A DNA stretch of 7,014 bases. Origin: an uncultured Bacillus sp. (GTDB lineage Bacteria > Bacillota > Bacilli > Bacillales > Cytobacillaceae). Below the pieces are notes generated by a model. That model ran no database searches. It was not told where the DNA came from and saw only the letters and a program-made list of their open reading frames with translations. Each line of letters starts with the position of its first letter. Within the stretch, counting starts at the first letter, position 1. The translations under genes were made by a program, and so were the position numbers. The stretch lies in assembly GCA_937894355.1 (NCBI GenBank), contig CALCRD010000224.1:1-7014 (forward strand). Direction: 5' to 3'. Of this stretch, positions 1 to 5,408 are shown piece by piece.

Positions 1-206
1 ATTTTCTGTTTCTCCGTTTTCATGCTTACAAGCTCCTTTATGTATTTCAGTTTTCCGTATTCACTTTATTCTTTTATTTTATCCAAACCTAATACAAAAA
101 CTAGCCTGCAATTTTACTTTTTAATAATTGGCTGTGTTAAACTTGGCTATGAATATCCTCTCCAGGCGCTTAGATAATAATCGTCCTAGAACTATGATAA
201 TCTTCC

Positions 207-614
207 TCACTTCTCCGTATGCTGGGAATTTAGGAAAAAACCTAAGACAATCTCAACTACCCCTACTGAGAACATGGCCGGTTGTAGGAAACTATCGCCT
301 TTATACCAATAAGTCTCAGCCAAAATCCAAATAATCATAGCTACTCCCAGAAACATGGAGGCTAAGCCGGCATAACGGTGCTTTTTAAAAACCAATAGTG
401 CACCAATTATACTCGCAATACCATTGATGGAAAATAAGGCAATTCCCGGAATGAGAAAGTCTTCAAATGGAGAGTGTTCTAGTAGTTCTAGCGGTAAACC
501 GATGCTTCCACCATCAGGATCTAAAATTAGCATCAACCCACAGACCACCGCCCCTACACCAATAAACGCTAATAATCCACCAGTAACATTAGATAATATT
601 TTTACTTTGTTCAT
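207..614 (-). CDS. Four-helix membrane protein of unknown function
   Basis: The 135-residue product has four hydrophobic stretches, at about residues 9-31, 53-76, 81-100 and 110-128. A short acidic outer segment (LDPDGGS, then LLEHSPFED) lies between the first two, and a basic KKHR turn between helices 2 and 3 fits a cytoplasmic side. It resembles small uncharacterised Bacillus membrane proteins, but I recognise no named family or catalytic motif, so the function is unknown. The ATG at 614 was chosen; a GTG three codons upstream (623) is possible, and neither has a strong ribosome binding site (GGGA lies very close to the ATG). It is divergent from the dapA unit and appears monocistronic. No convincing promoter or terminator was seen for it. 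Confidence 0.75.
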   Translation of the reverse strand: MNKVKILSNVTGGLLAFIGVGAVVCGLMLILDPDGGSIGLPLELLEHSPFEDFLIPGIALFSINGIASIIGALLVFKKHRYAGLASMFLGVAMIIWILAETYWYKGDSFLQPAMFSVGVVEIVLGFFLNSQHTEK

Positions 615-623
615 CTTTCCCAC

Positions 624-913
624 TACTTTCGTTTAGATTTTAAAAAAATTATGCAAATCAAATGAAGTAGTTTTCTTATTTTTATTTTATCCTCAATAAT
701 ATGAAAAACCTCCTTACTGCCCGCTCAACCAGTGCAATGTTTATAAAAACAAAACAACGTTTCACTAAATCTTCAAAAATGTTTCCAATAACATACAATA
801 ATACAGTTTGCATTTTGTAGTTTTCCATGGTGTAACCAGGCATTGTTAATCTTAGTTGTTGGGGTTGCCCCTATTTATTTCAATGCTAATTTTTCAAATA
901 TATCCTATTACTC
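624..913. other. AT-rich intergenic stretch with no supported gene
   Basis: This stretch separates the divergent membrane-protein gene from the dapA promoter. It holds a possible 48-codon minus-strand ORF (682-828) without a good ribosome binding site, and an AAGGAGG-like minus-strand motif near 707-713 that precedes no usable start codon. A small GGGG-TTG-CCCC hairpin lies near 861-871 without a proper T run. Nothing here is strong enough to annotate as a gene. Confidence 0.5.
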
Positions 914-942
914 TTGAAACACTTGCAGGATTCTGTTAATAT
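914..942 (+). promoter_or_regulatory. SigA-type promoter of the dapA leader
   Basis: TTGAAA (914-919) and TAATAT (937-942) are separated by exactly 17 bases. A TG one base ahead of the -10 box (934-935) makes it an extended -10 promoter. Transcription would start near 949-950, about 35 bases before the first riboswitch stem, leaving a leader of about 340 bases ahead of dapA. The match is to the housekeeping sigma factor consensus; no operator is evident. Confidence 0.7.
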
Positions 943-983
943 ACTAACAATTGAATATTTTTCTTACTTCAATACCATTTGAA

Positions 984-1161
984 GTGAGGATAGAGGAGCG
1001 AAAACTATTAGTACACAATTTGAGGATGATGAGATCCAGTGACAATTGTGGAAAGGGGAATTTGCCGAAGTGGAAAGAACCTCATTGTTCTAGACGCTGG
1101 TTCTGCTATTGAAGAAATGCAGAATTGTCATATAGGAAACCTATATGGAGGGCTATCTCAC
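984..1161 (+). ncRNA. Lysine riboswitch (L box) controlling dapA
   Basis: The leader carries the conserved L-box blocks in order: ATAGAGGAGCGAA (990-1002), AGTA, AAGGGGAATTTGCCGAAG, GCTGG, a TTGTCA block, and GGAGGGCTATCTCAC near the end. The stems can be seen directly. P1 pairs 984-993 with 1153-1161 with one bulge. P2 contains CACAATT (1014-1020) with AATTGTG (1044-1050), capped by GGAT/ATCC. P3 includes GAAC/GTTC (1077-1080 with 1087-1090). P4 is TTCTGC/GCAGAA (1101-1106 with 1119-1124), and P5 is CATATAGG/CCTATATG (1129-1136 with 1140-1147). This class binds lysine and usually switches off lysine-pathway genes in Bacillus by early termination; the terminator just downstream fits that. The identification rests on both sequence and structure. 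Confidence 0.93.
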
Positions 1162-1193
1162 GCATTGGAACGTTATTACTTTTTGTTTCTATT

Positions 1194-1223
1194 GCAGCAG
1201 CGAACCCTCGTTGTTGCTTTTTT
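1194..1223 (+). terminator. Attenuator terminator of the dapA leader
   Basis: A ten-pair stem (1194-1203 with 1208-1217) with a four-base ACCC loop is followed directly by six T (1218-1223). Two of the pairs are G-U wobbles. It lies between the riboswitch and the dapA start, so it should form when lysine holds P1 closed. A competing five-pair helix is possible between GAGGG (1148-1152, next to the P1 3' strand) and CCCTC (1205-1209, loop and stem of the terminator). That antiterminator is a proposal. Confidence 0.88.
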
Positions 1224-1286
1224 GCGTAGATTTTTGTATGGCTTATCCACCTCTAATTACTAAAAAATTATTAAAGGGTGAGAATA

Positions 1287-2171
1287 ATGAATTTTGGCCA
1301 AGTATTGACCGCTATGGTAACGCCATTTGATCAAAATGGTGATATTGATTTTAATGCTGCTAGAACACTAGTTAACTATTTAATTGAGAATGGTACCGAT
1401 GGCATCGTTGTTGCTGGTACAACTGGAGAATCTCCAACATTAACTACCGAAGAAAAAGTAGCTTTATTTAAACTTGTTGTTGAAGTTGCCGACGGTCGCG
1501 TTCCCGTTATTGCAGGAACAGGTTCTAATAACACCAGAGCTTCAATCAGTTTAACAAAACTAGCAGAGGATGCTGGTGTCAACGGGATTATGCTGGTTAC
1601 GCCTTACTATAACAAGCCTTCACAAGAAGGATTATATCAACACTTCAAATTGATTGCTGAAGCAACCTCATTACCGGTTATGCTTTACAATATTCCTGGA
1701 CGAAGTGCAGTAAACATGTCTGTTGAAACCACTGTTCGTCTTTCAAAGGTTCCAAATATTGTTGCCGTAAAAGAAGCCAGCGGTAATTTAGACTCTATGG
1801 CCGAAATCATTAATCAAACTGAAAGCGATTTTATCCTTTACAGTGGGGATGATGGCTTAACATTACCGGTTCTTTCAATCGGTGGCGCAGGTGTTGTTTC
1901 CGTTTCCGCCCATATTATTGGGAAGGAAATGCAACATATGATAAATCAGTTTAAACAGGGTAATCTAGCGGAGGCTGCATCCATCCATCGCAGCCTTCTG
2001 CCAACAATGAAAGCTATGTTTGCTGCTCCAAACCCTTCTCCGGTTAAAGCTGCTTTAAATATGAAGGGTGTGCAAGTTGGTGGTGTTCGCTTGCCATTGG
2101 TTCCGTTAAATGAAGAAGAAACAAATGTGTTACGGAGTATACTGGAAGATAGTAGCGTGGAAAATAATTAA
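1287..2171 (+). CDS. dapA: 4-hydroxy-tetrahydrodipicolinate synthase DapA
   Basis: This cytoplasmic enzyme condenses pyruvate with aspartate-4-semialdehyde, the first committed step toward diaminopimelate, lysine and, in spore formers, dipicolinate. The 294-residue product is full length and spans a single (beta/alpha)8 barrel. Visible active-site elements are the TTGES loop (Thr45-Thr46), TPYYNKP with Tyr107/Tyr108, LYNIPGR with Tyr134 and Arg139, and the Schiff-base lysine Lys162 in VKEASG. SGDD (186-189) and GGAGVVS are also conserved. The ATG at 1287 gives the usual N-terminus MNFGQVLTAMVTPF and follows AAAGGGTG at good spacing; an in-frame GTG at 1278 lies within that ribosome binding site and is less likely. 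The gene stands alone between attenuator and terminator, not in an asd-dapG-dapA operon, so it may be a second copy. Lysine is the predicted regulator through the L box. Confidence 0.97.
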   Translation: MNFGQVLTAMVTPFDQNGDIDFNAARTLVNYLIENGTDGIVVAGTTGESPTLTTEEKVALFKLVVEVADGRVPVIAGTGSNNTRASISLTKLAEDAGVNGIMLVTPYYNKPSQEGLYQHFKLIAEATSLPVMLYNIPGRSAVNMSVETTVRLSKVPNIVAVKEASGNLDSMAEIINQTESDFILYSGDDGLTLPVLSIGGAGVVSVSAHIIGKEMQHMINQFKQGNLAEAASIHRSLLPTMKAMFAAPNPSPVKAALNMKGVQVGGVRLPLVPLNEEETNVLRSILEDSSVENN

Positions 2172-2187
2172 GCACCTTTGACCATGG

Positions 2188-2220
2188 AGGCATTCGATTT
2201 ATTCTTTCGAATGCCTTTTT
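2188..2220 (+). terminator. Intrinsic terminator of dapA
   Basis: GGCATTCGA (2189-2197) pairs perfectly with TCGAATGCC (2207-2215), with one more A-T pair possible at the base and a nine-base loop, followed by TTTTT. It starts 17 bases after the dapA stop and closes the transcription unit. Confidence 0.92.
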
Positions 2221-2328
2221 ATATTCGGGAACGTTGGTGCAATAAATACTCCTGAATTTGTGCCAATTGATGTTTATCCCTTCCATTTTTTACATAAGCT
2301 ATACAGGATTATTGGTGGAGGTGATTTT

Positions 2329-2568
2329 ATGTCAGATGTTGATTCTTTGTATTACGAAACAGGTACCCCTATTCGCGATTATGATATTCTTGCCATTACA
2401 AAAACTACAAATGGCTACGATGTGCTTCTTGATATTAATTTAGACAGTGGCTATTCGTTAACCAAAACTACATTAGAAATTACTGAAGAGGATTTAACTG
2501 GATATGAAACAAGTGATGTTGAAGAAGGAATTAAATACGCTTTAGGCTTTTTTGGAAAAATTAATTAA
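2329..2568 (+). CDS. Small acidic protein of unknown function (79 aa)
   Basis: The start at 2329 is set by a strong ribosome binding site, GGTGGAGGTG, seven bases ahead of the ATG. Longer in-frame versions from 2260 would place that site inside the coding region. The product is acidic and soluble, with alternating hydrophobic residues suggesting beta strands (DYDILAITKTTNGYDVLLDINLD) and then a short helical end (VEEGIKYALGFFGKI). It has no signal peptide, membrane segment or cysteine. I do not recognise the family. It has its own terminator and sits 108 bases past the dapA terminator, so it is probably transcribed alone; only a weak promoter candidate (TTGATG 2267-2272, TACATA 2291-2296, 18-base spacer) is visible. 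Confidence 0.75.
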   Translation: MSDVDSLYYETGTPIRDYDILAITKTTNGYDVLLDINLDSGYSLTKTTLEITEEDLTGYETSDVEEGIKYALGFFGKIN

Positions 2569-2586
2569 TGCGAAGGAATTTGCTAT

Positions 2587-2629
2587 GGGGATGAGATCAA
2601 TAATGAATAGATTTCATCCCCTTTGCCTT
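2587..2629 (+). terminator. Terminator of the 79-residue protein gene
   Basis: A twelve-pair stem, 2587-2598 with 2610-2621 (GGGGATGAGATC against GATTTCATCCCC, one G-U pair), has an eleven-base loop and is followed by TTTGCCTTT. The T run is interrupted by GCC, so efficiency may be moderate. It lies 18 bases after the stop codon. Confidence 0.75.
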
Positions 2630-2778
2630 TATTACAGTTAAATTAATTAAAGCCTTCTTCATATAATTTTTCTCCAGTCATATGAAAAAGGAGCTCAGTA
2701 TATGGAGGTATGGTTCGCTCCCCTAAGGAGTTCAATTAATAAAAAGCAAAATTTTATTGGCCTTTCAGTTGCGGTTTA

Positions 2779-3222
2779 TTATTTTGGCACGGGTGTTGGT
2801 GTCGGTTCACCATAATCCTCGTATTTTTTTGTGATAAAGCTATTAATTTCTTTTAAATCCTTATCAGCTAAGTACATTTCTGTCGCTTCATTTGCAATGA
2901 CTACACATATGTCACAGGAAATGCCCATTTGGTCCCAGCCTGTCACATTTTTGTCTTCGCCAACACTATCTACAAAACAATCAAGCACACTCTCATGACC
3001 ATCAGCAGTAAAGCATCCGCAGAAACAAGGAGCTGCCGACAGCGCTTCAGGGTATGTCGCTGCCATAATATAGGTGTCCTTAATCTTTTCTGAAGTATTC
3101 ATTATATAATCAGGCAATTCCATGTGCTTAGAATTTAGTACCCATTCTTGCTTCTTACCGCAGCCTGCTAAAAATAGCACAAGTAGAATAACAAGAATAC
3201 ACAAGCGTTTCGAAATCCTCAA
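2779..3222 (-). CDS. PCYCGC-family lipoprotein
   Basis: The predicted product (147 aa) starts with a lipoprotein signal peptide: basic MRISKR, a hydrophobic core, and the lipobox LAGC with Cys21 as the lipidated residue. It would therefore be anchored on the outer face of the membrane. The mature part carries PCFCGC (65-70), a variant of the PCYCGC motif, followed by GHESVLDCF (Cys82), WDQMGISCDIC (Cys103, Cys106) and a Pro/Thr-rich tail. The order YPEAL-PCFCGC-GH-LDCF-W-C-x2-C fits the Bacillus PCYCGC domain family (PF13798), whose function is not established; the cysteines suggest metal binding or redox chemistry, which is inference. I chose the TTG at 3222 because AGAGAGGTG (3229-3237) lies six bases ahead and the signal peptide then has normal length. 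A GTG at 3288 would add 22 residues and has no ribosome binding site. Confidence 0.85.
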   Translation of the reverse strand: MRISKRLCILVILLVLFLAGCGKKQEWVLNSKHMELPDYIMNTSEKIKDTYIMAATYPEALSAAPCFCGCFTADGHESVLDCFVDSVGEDKNVTGWDQMGISCDICVVIANEATEMYLADKDLKEINSFITKKYEDYGEPTPTPVPK

Positions 3223-3445
3223 GCTGTTCACCTCTCTGTTGAATGTATTGGATAATCTTAAACAAAACGAATGCCAACTAAATTTCACAGGTGGTATTTA
3301 AACCTTCTCCCACTGGGTTTAATCTTATATTTCAATCACTAATCAAACAGTGATAATTCTCACTATTTTTTAGAGGAATAATCGATAGTGTCACTTAATA
3401 TCAATCTATAAAATAGATACCAAAAAAGCAGCCCTTTTTACAAGC
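3223..3445. other. Upstream region of the lipoprotein gene with small inverted repeats
   Basis: No gene is visible here. Two short inverted repeats lie in the presumed control region: ATCACT/AGTGAT at 3335-3354 (loop of eight) and CACTAT/ATAGTG at 3361-3390. They could be operator half-sites, but the arms are only six bases and no clear promoter pairs with them, so this is weak. Confidence 0.3.
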
Positions 3446-3474
3446 AAAAAAAAGAGCCAACCTTGGTGATTGGC
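3446..3474 (-). terminator. Probable terminator on the minus strand
   Basis: Read on the minus strand, GCCAA (3474-3470) pairs with TTGGC (3460-3456) around a nine-base loop, followed after TC by eight T (3453-3446). The stem is short but the T run is strong. It would end transcripts coming from the ankyrin relic and the genes upstream of it, and insulate the lipoprotein gene. Confidence 0.55.
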
Positions 3475-3505
3475 AAATACTGTTACAAACTGATTATAAA
3501 AAAAT

Positions 3506-3756
3506 TCAAATAACGGGGTATTCTAAATTAAAAGCTGTAACAAATTGCTCTTTCGTGCTGGATAATTCCCGTGTTTTTTCTTCATTTTTGTATGTAGAAG
3601 CCAAAAACCTCATATTCAAAACAGCAGCATAATAACATCTTGGAGGACTGGCATTTTCCATTCATTGCAGCTTTCAATTTCTTTAAAATTCAAATCGGCT
3701 CTGCTATCTATTAAATAATCCGCAATATGAAAATTGCCACTTTTAATAGCTACCTG
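3506..3756 (-). pseudogene. Ankyrin-repeat protein relic, frameshifted
   Basis: On the minus strand, from 3753 down to about 3630, the frame reads VAIKSGNFHIADYLIDSRAD and then LNFKEIE, a good ankyrin repeat helix pair and turn, followed by NEWKMPVLQDVI. This frame meets a stop at 3618-3616. One base away, from 3628, the reading resumes as AAVLNMRFLASTYKNEEKTR, then ELSSTKEQFVTAFNL, ending at a stop at 3508-3506. The two halves join sensibly at DVI-x-AAVLN, so a single base has been lost near 3629-3634. There is no start codon (an in-frame TAA lies just upstream at 3759-3757) and the repeats end early, so both ends are missing too. I call it a decayed fragment of a Bacillus-type ankyrin-repeat gene. 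No function should be assigned to it. Confidence 0.7.
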
Positions 3757-3761
3757 TTAAT

Positions 3762-3854
3762 TTATTTCTTTTTTCTTTTAAACAAATCCAACGCTACTGC
3801 AATACAAATAATCAAAATTCCAATACTCCTTGTTGACCATCCTCCAAAATTCAT
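3762..3854 (-). CDS. Possible 30-residue single-pass membrane peptide
   Basis: This short ORF reads MNFGGWSTRSIGILIICIAV then ALDLFKRKKK. It has one hydrophobic helix (about residues 11-23) and a strongly basic end, which favours a cytoplasmic C-terminus. It begins 53 bases after the dihydrofolate-reductase-family gene on the same strand, so the two may share a transcript. Ahead of the ATG at 3854 there is only a GGATGG-like site (3862-3867). A much better site, AAGGAGAG (3891-3898), lies too far upstream for this ATG, and the frame is open back to it, so translation could begin at a TTG (3869) or a rarer start. It resembles small Bacillus membrane peptides, but I recognise no named family. 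It may be real, or the end of a decayed gene. Confidence 0.45.
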   Translation of the reverse strand: MNFGGWSTRSIGILIICIAVALDLFKRKKK

Positions 3855-3907
3855 TAATACACCATCCAATCTTTTAATCTTATTGTTTGGCTCTCCTTAG
3901 CGGAATA

Positions 3908-4480
3908 TCATAAATTCCTATCCAAATGATAGATTAACTGGACAACCCCAGAGGAGAATGATCTTGTATTAACCAATTTCAAATTTAACCTCTCTTGTAA
4001 ATCAATAAACAACGGTTTTCCTTCTCCTAAAATAACAGGGTGTACAGATAATCTAAATTCATCAACAAGCCCTAAGTTTATAAAACTTGTAATTAGGCTG
4101 GCACCACCATATAACCAGATATCTTTACCTGGCGCATTCTTTAATTTATTGACTTCTTCAAATATCTGATCATTTATAAATATTGCATTATTATGAGTCC
4201 CATTTTGCGTTCTGGAAAATACATATTTTTTTTTACTATGGACTACGTCCCATATTTCTATTTCAGTTTCATTATCTTCTGTTTCTGGAGTAAAATGCCC
4301 CCATAAATCATAGCTCTTTCTTCCATAAAAAATTGTATCAATTTGATTTAAGAAATCAATAAACCCCATGTCCGAATCCATTATGCACCAATCAACTTCA
4401 CCATTTTCCCCTTCGATAAAACCATCTAACGTAATTGCTAAATCTAAAATTATTTTTCTCTGCTTTACCCCTATTGACAT
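3908..4480 (-). CDS. Dihydrofolate reductase / RibD C-terminal family protein
   Basis: The 190-residue product matches the single-domain Bacillus relatives of dihydrofolate reductase and the RibD reductase domain (YwjB/YyaP type). Visible elements are the first strand KIILDLAITLDGFI (9-22), the nucleotide-binding GRKSYD (53-58), WLYGGASL (122-129), and the end-strand block DEFRLSVHPVILGEGKPLF (140-158). The fold binds NADPH and reduces a small substrate in the cytoplasm; the substrate of this subfamily is not settled, so true folate or riboflavin synthesis should not be assumed. The ATG at 4480 follows AGGAGGCG (4485-4492) at close spacing. The frame runs on upstream to 4579, but those extra codons overlap the preceding ORF and look like its frameshifted tail. 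The gene appears intact. Confidence 0.88.
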   Translation of the reverse strand: MSIGVKQRKIILDLAITLDGFIEGENGEVDWCIMDSDMGFIDFLNQIDTIFYGRKSYDLWGHFTPETEDNETEIEIWDVVHSKKKYVFSRTQNGTHNNAIFINDQIFEEVNKLKNAPGKDIWLYGGASLITSFINLGLVDEFRLSVHPVILGEGKPLFIDLQERLNLKLVNTRSFSSGVVQLIYHLDRNL

Positions 4481-4530
4481 AGTTCGCCTCCTATTAGTGA
4501 TTATTTCTCCCTGCCCCAATTGCTTAGATT

Positions 4531-4803
4531 CTAATAATTTGCTTCTTGAACCACACTGTTTGCGTAATAATCTTCCCATTTGAATTGATTTTCAACTGAT
4601 AGATTTAACGAATTTGTCCGATTGCTTTTACCGGAACGTTTTTCTTTTACCAAAATATTAAAAGCAGTGTGTTTGGCTTGGTTAAATTGAAAAAGAGCAT
4701 GTTCAATCTCAGAAACAAATTCTGCTGACAAAGCAACTCCTATAGACATTCCAATTGTCGATCCAGTTCCCATTGCTTTTTGGGATTTCTTATCACCACT
4801 CAT
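4531..4803 (-). CDS. Chimeric ORF: glycine-rich N-terminus joined to a TnpB-like fragment
   Basis: The ORF encodes 90 residues from an ATG at 4803, set by AGGGGGAGA about eight bases upstream; an ATG eight codons earlier lacks a site. Residues 1-26 (MSGDKKSQKAMG, then TGSTIGMSIGVALS) look like the glycine-zipper start of small Bacillus proteins. From about residue 29 the text changes character: EIEHALFQFNQAKHTAF (32-48), LVKEKRSGKSNR (51-62), SLNL and DYYANSVVQEAN (78-89). That block matches my memory of the N-terminal part of Bacillus TnpB-like proteins of the IS200/IS605 group. The frame then stops, while a one-base shift would continue as LLESKQL. It is therefore likely a truncated element fused to, or inserted in, a small host gene. 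It has no RuvC residues and cannot be an active nuclease. A search would be needed to confirm either parent. Confidence 0.55.
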   Translation of the reverse strand: MSGDKKSQKAMGTGSTIGMSIGVALSAEFVSEIEHALFQFNQAKHTAFNILVKEKRSGKSNRTNSLNLSVENQFKWEDYYANSVVQEANY

Positions 4804-4915
4804 AGTAAAGTCTCCCCCTAGGTTCATATTAGATGAATTTGTTTCTATTACCCACTTGTAATACTAAATTGAGTTTATTAGTTTTTCCCCTGTACCATCG
4901 GATCTCCATAAAATG

Positions 4916-4946
4916 AAAAAAAACGCTGATCCTTGCCTGGATAGCG
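4916..4946 (-). terminator. Terminator of the three-helix membrane protein gene
   Basis: On the minus strand CGCT-ATCC (4946-4939) pairs with GGAT-C-AGCG (4932-4924): eight pairs with one bulged C and a six-base loop, then eight T (4923-4916). It begins 20 bases after the stop codon and is preceded directly by an ATCGGGCG box. Confidence 0.8.
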
Positions 4947-4966
4947 CCCGATTAAAAGATAGTTTT

Positions 4967-5284
4967 TTATGAGAACCTCTCCCGATTCTTGCTATAAATT
5001 TCATAAGCAAAATATCCAAATAAAAATCCTATTCCAGCTCCAAAACTAATTGTAGATAGTAAGGATATTGAAAAAAATATGCTAAGCAATATAGCAGTGG
5101 TACAACCAATCATCATTCCGAATGGTATAAGACTATCCAATAAAGTTTGAGCACCTTTTGAATTTTTCTTACCTAGGGTGCCATTCTTATATTTATGTTT
5201 CATTCTCATAACCACAAAGACTGCAATCCCACTCACGAATACAAGAGGCAGTAAAATACGCGCAATTTCCAAAACCAAGCCCAT
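4967..5284 (-). CDS. Three-helix membrane protein of unknown function
   Basis: The 105-residue product has three hydrophobic segments, at about residues 5-26, 51-74 and 75-96. A very basic loop (MKHKYKNGTLGKKNSKG) follows the first helix, which puts that loop in the cytoplasm. The last helices contain a glycine-rich GAGIGFLFGYFAYEIY stretch. There is no lipobox or catalytic motif, and I do not recognise a family. The ATG at 5284 follows AAGGGAGA at about seven bases, a good site. A possible promoter (TTGAAA, then CATAAG at a short 15-base spacing) lies in the 50 bases upstream but is weak. The terminator downstream suggests a single-gene unit. Confidence 0.75.
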   Translation of the reverse strand: MGLVLEIARILLPLVFVSGIAVFVVMRMKHKYKNGTLGKKNSKGAQTLLDSLIPFGMMIGCTTAILLSIFFSISLLSTISFGAGIGFLFGYFAYEIYSKNRERFS

Positions 5285-5332
5285 ATTAAAATTCTCCCTT
5301 CTTATGCTTTAGCTGACTCAATTTCAACACAA

Positions 5333-5400
5333 TTCTTGCTGCAAAATGGCCCAATCCATTAAGATGAGCGAATTTCTTGCTACAGAAATGCGCCCGATTC
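5333..5400 (-). repeat. Two diverged tandem copies of a 25-27 base repeat with hairpin
   Basis: Copy A (5333-5357) and copy B (5374-5400) share TTCTTGCT, then CA-AAATG, then GCCC-AT, at a period of about 41 bases. Copy B forms a hairpin, ATTTCT (5372-5377) with AGAAAT (5384-5389), extended by GCG/CGC past one mismatch. On the minus strand copy B begins nine bases after the CPCC gene stop with AATCGGGCGC, the same box found at 4944-4953 and, as ATCGGGCC, at 6020-6027. There is no T run after this hairpin, so it is not an obvious terminator. It looks like a dispersed palindromic repeat of the kind common between Bacillus genes. Confidence 0.6.
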
Positions 5401-5408
5401 TTTGATAA

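Noticed and set aside
128..636. Plus-strand ORFs at 128-334 and 424-636.
   Set aside because: They overlap the minus-strand membrane protein gene in antisense and have serine/proline-rich shadow composition.
682..828. Minus-strand 48-codon ORF in the gap left of dapA.
   Set aside because: The ribosome binding site is poor and the translation is not recognisable; an ORF of this length is expected by chance in AT-rich DNA.
1039..1330. Two plus-strand ORFs (1039-1263 and 1145-1330) upstream of dapA.
   Set aside because: They lie on the lysine riboswitch and its terminator, have no ribosome binding site, and their translations resemble no protein.
1376..1582. Minus-strand ORF inside dapA.
   Set aside because: It is antisense to strongly conserved dapA codons and is low-complexity shadow text.
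2044..2286. Minus-strand ORF across the dapA end and terminator.
   Set aside because: It runs through the terminator hairpin, has no ribosome binding site, and overlaps conserved dapA codons.
3223..3288. GTG start at 3288 for the lipoprotein.
   Set aside because: It has no ribosome binding site and would put 22 residues ahead of a normal lipoprotein signal peptide.
4481..4579. Longer N-terminus for the reductase-family protein starting at 4579.
   Set aside because: The extra 33 residues overlap the preceding ORF, and a strong AGGAGGCG site points to the ATG at 4480.
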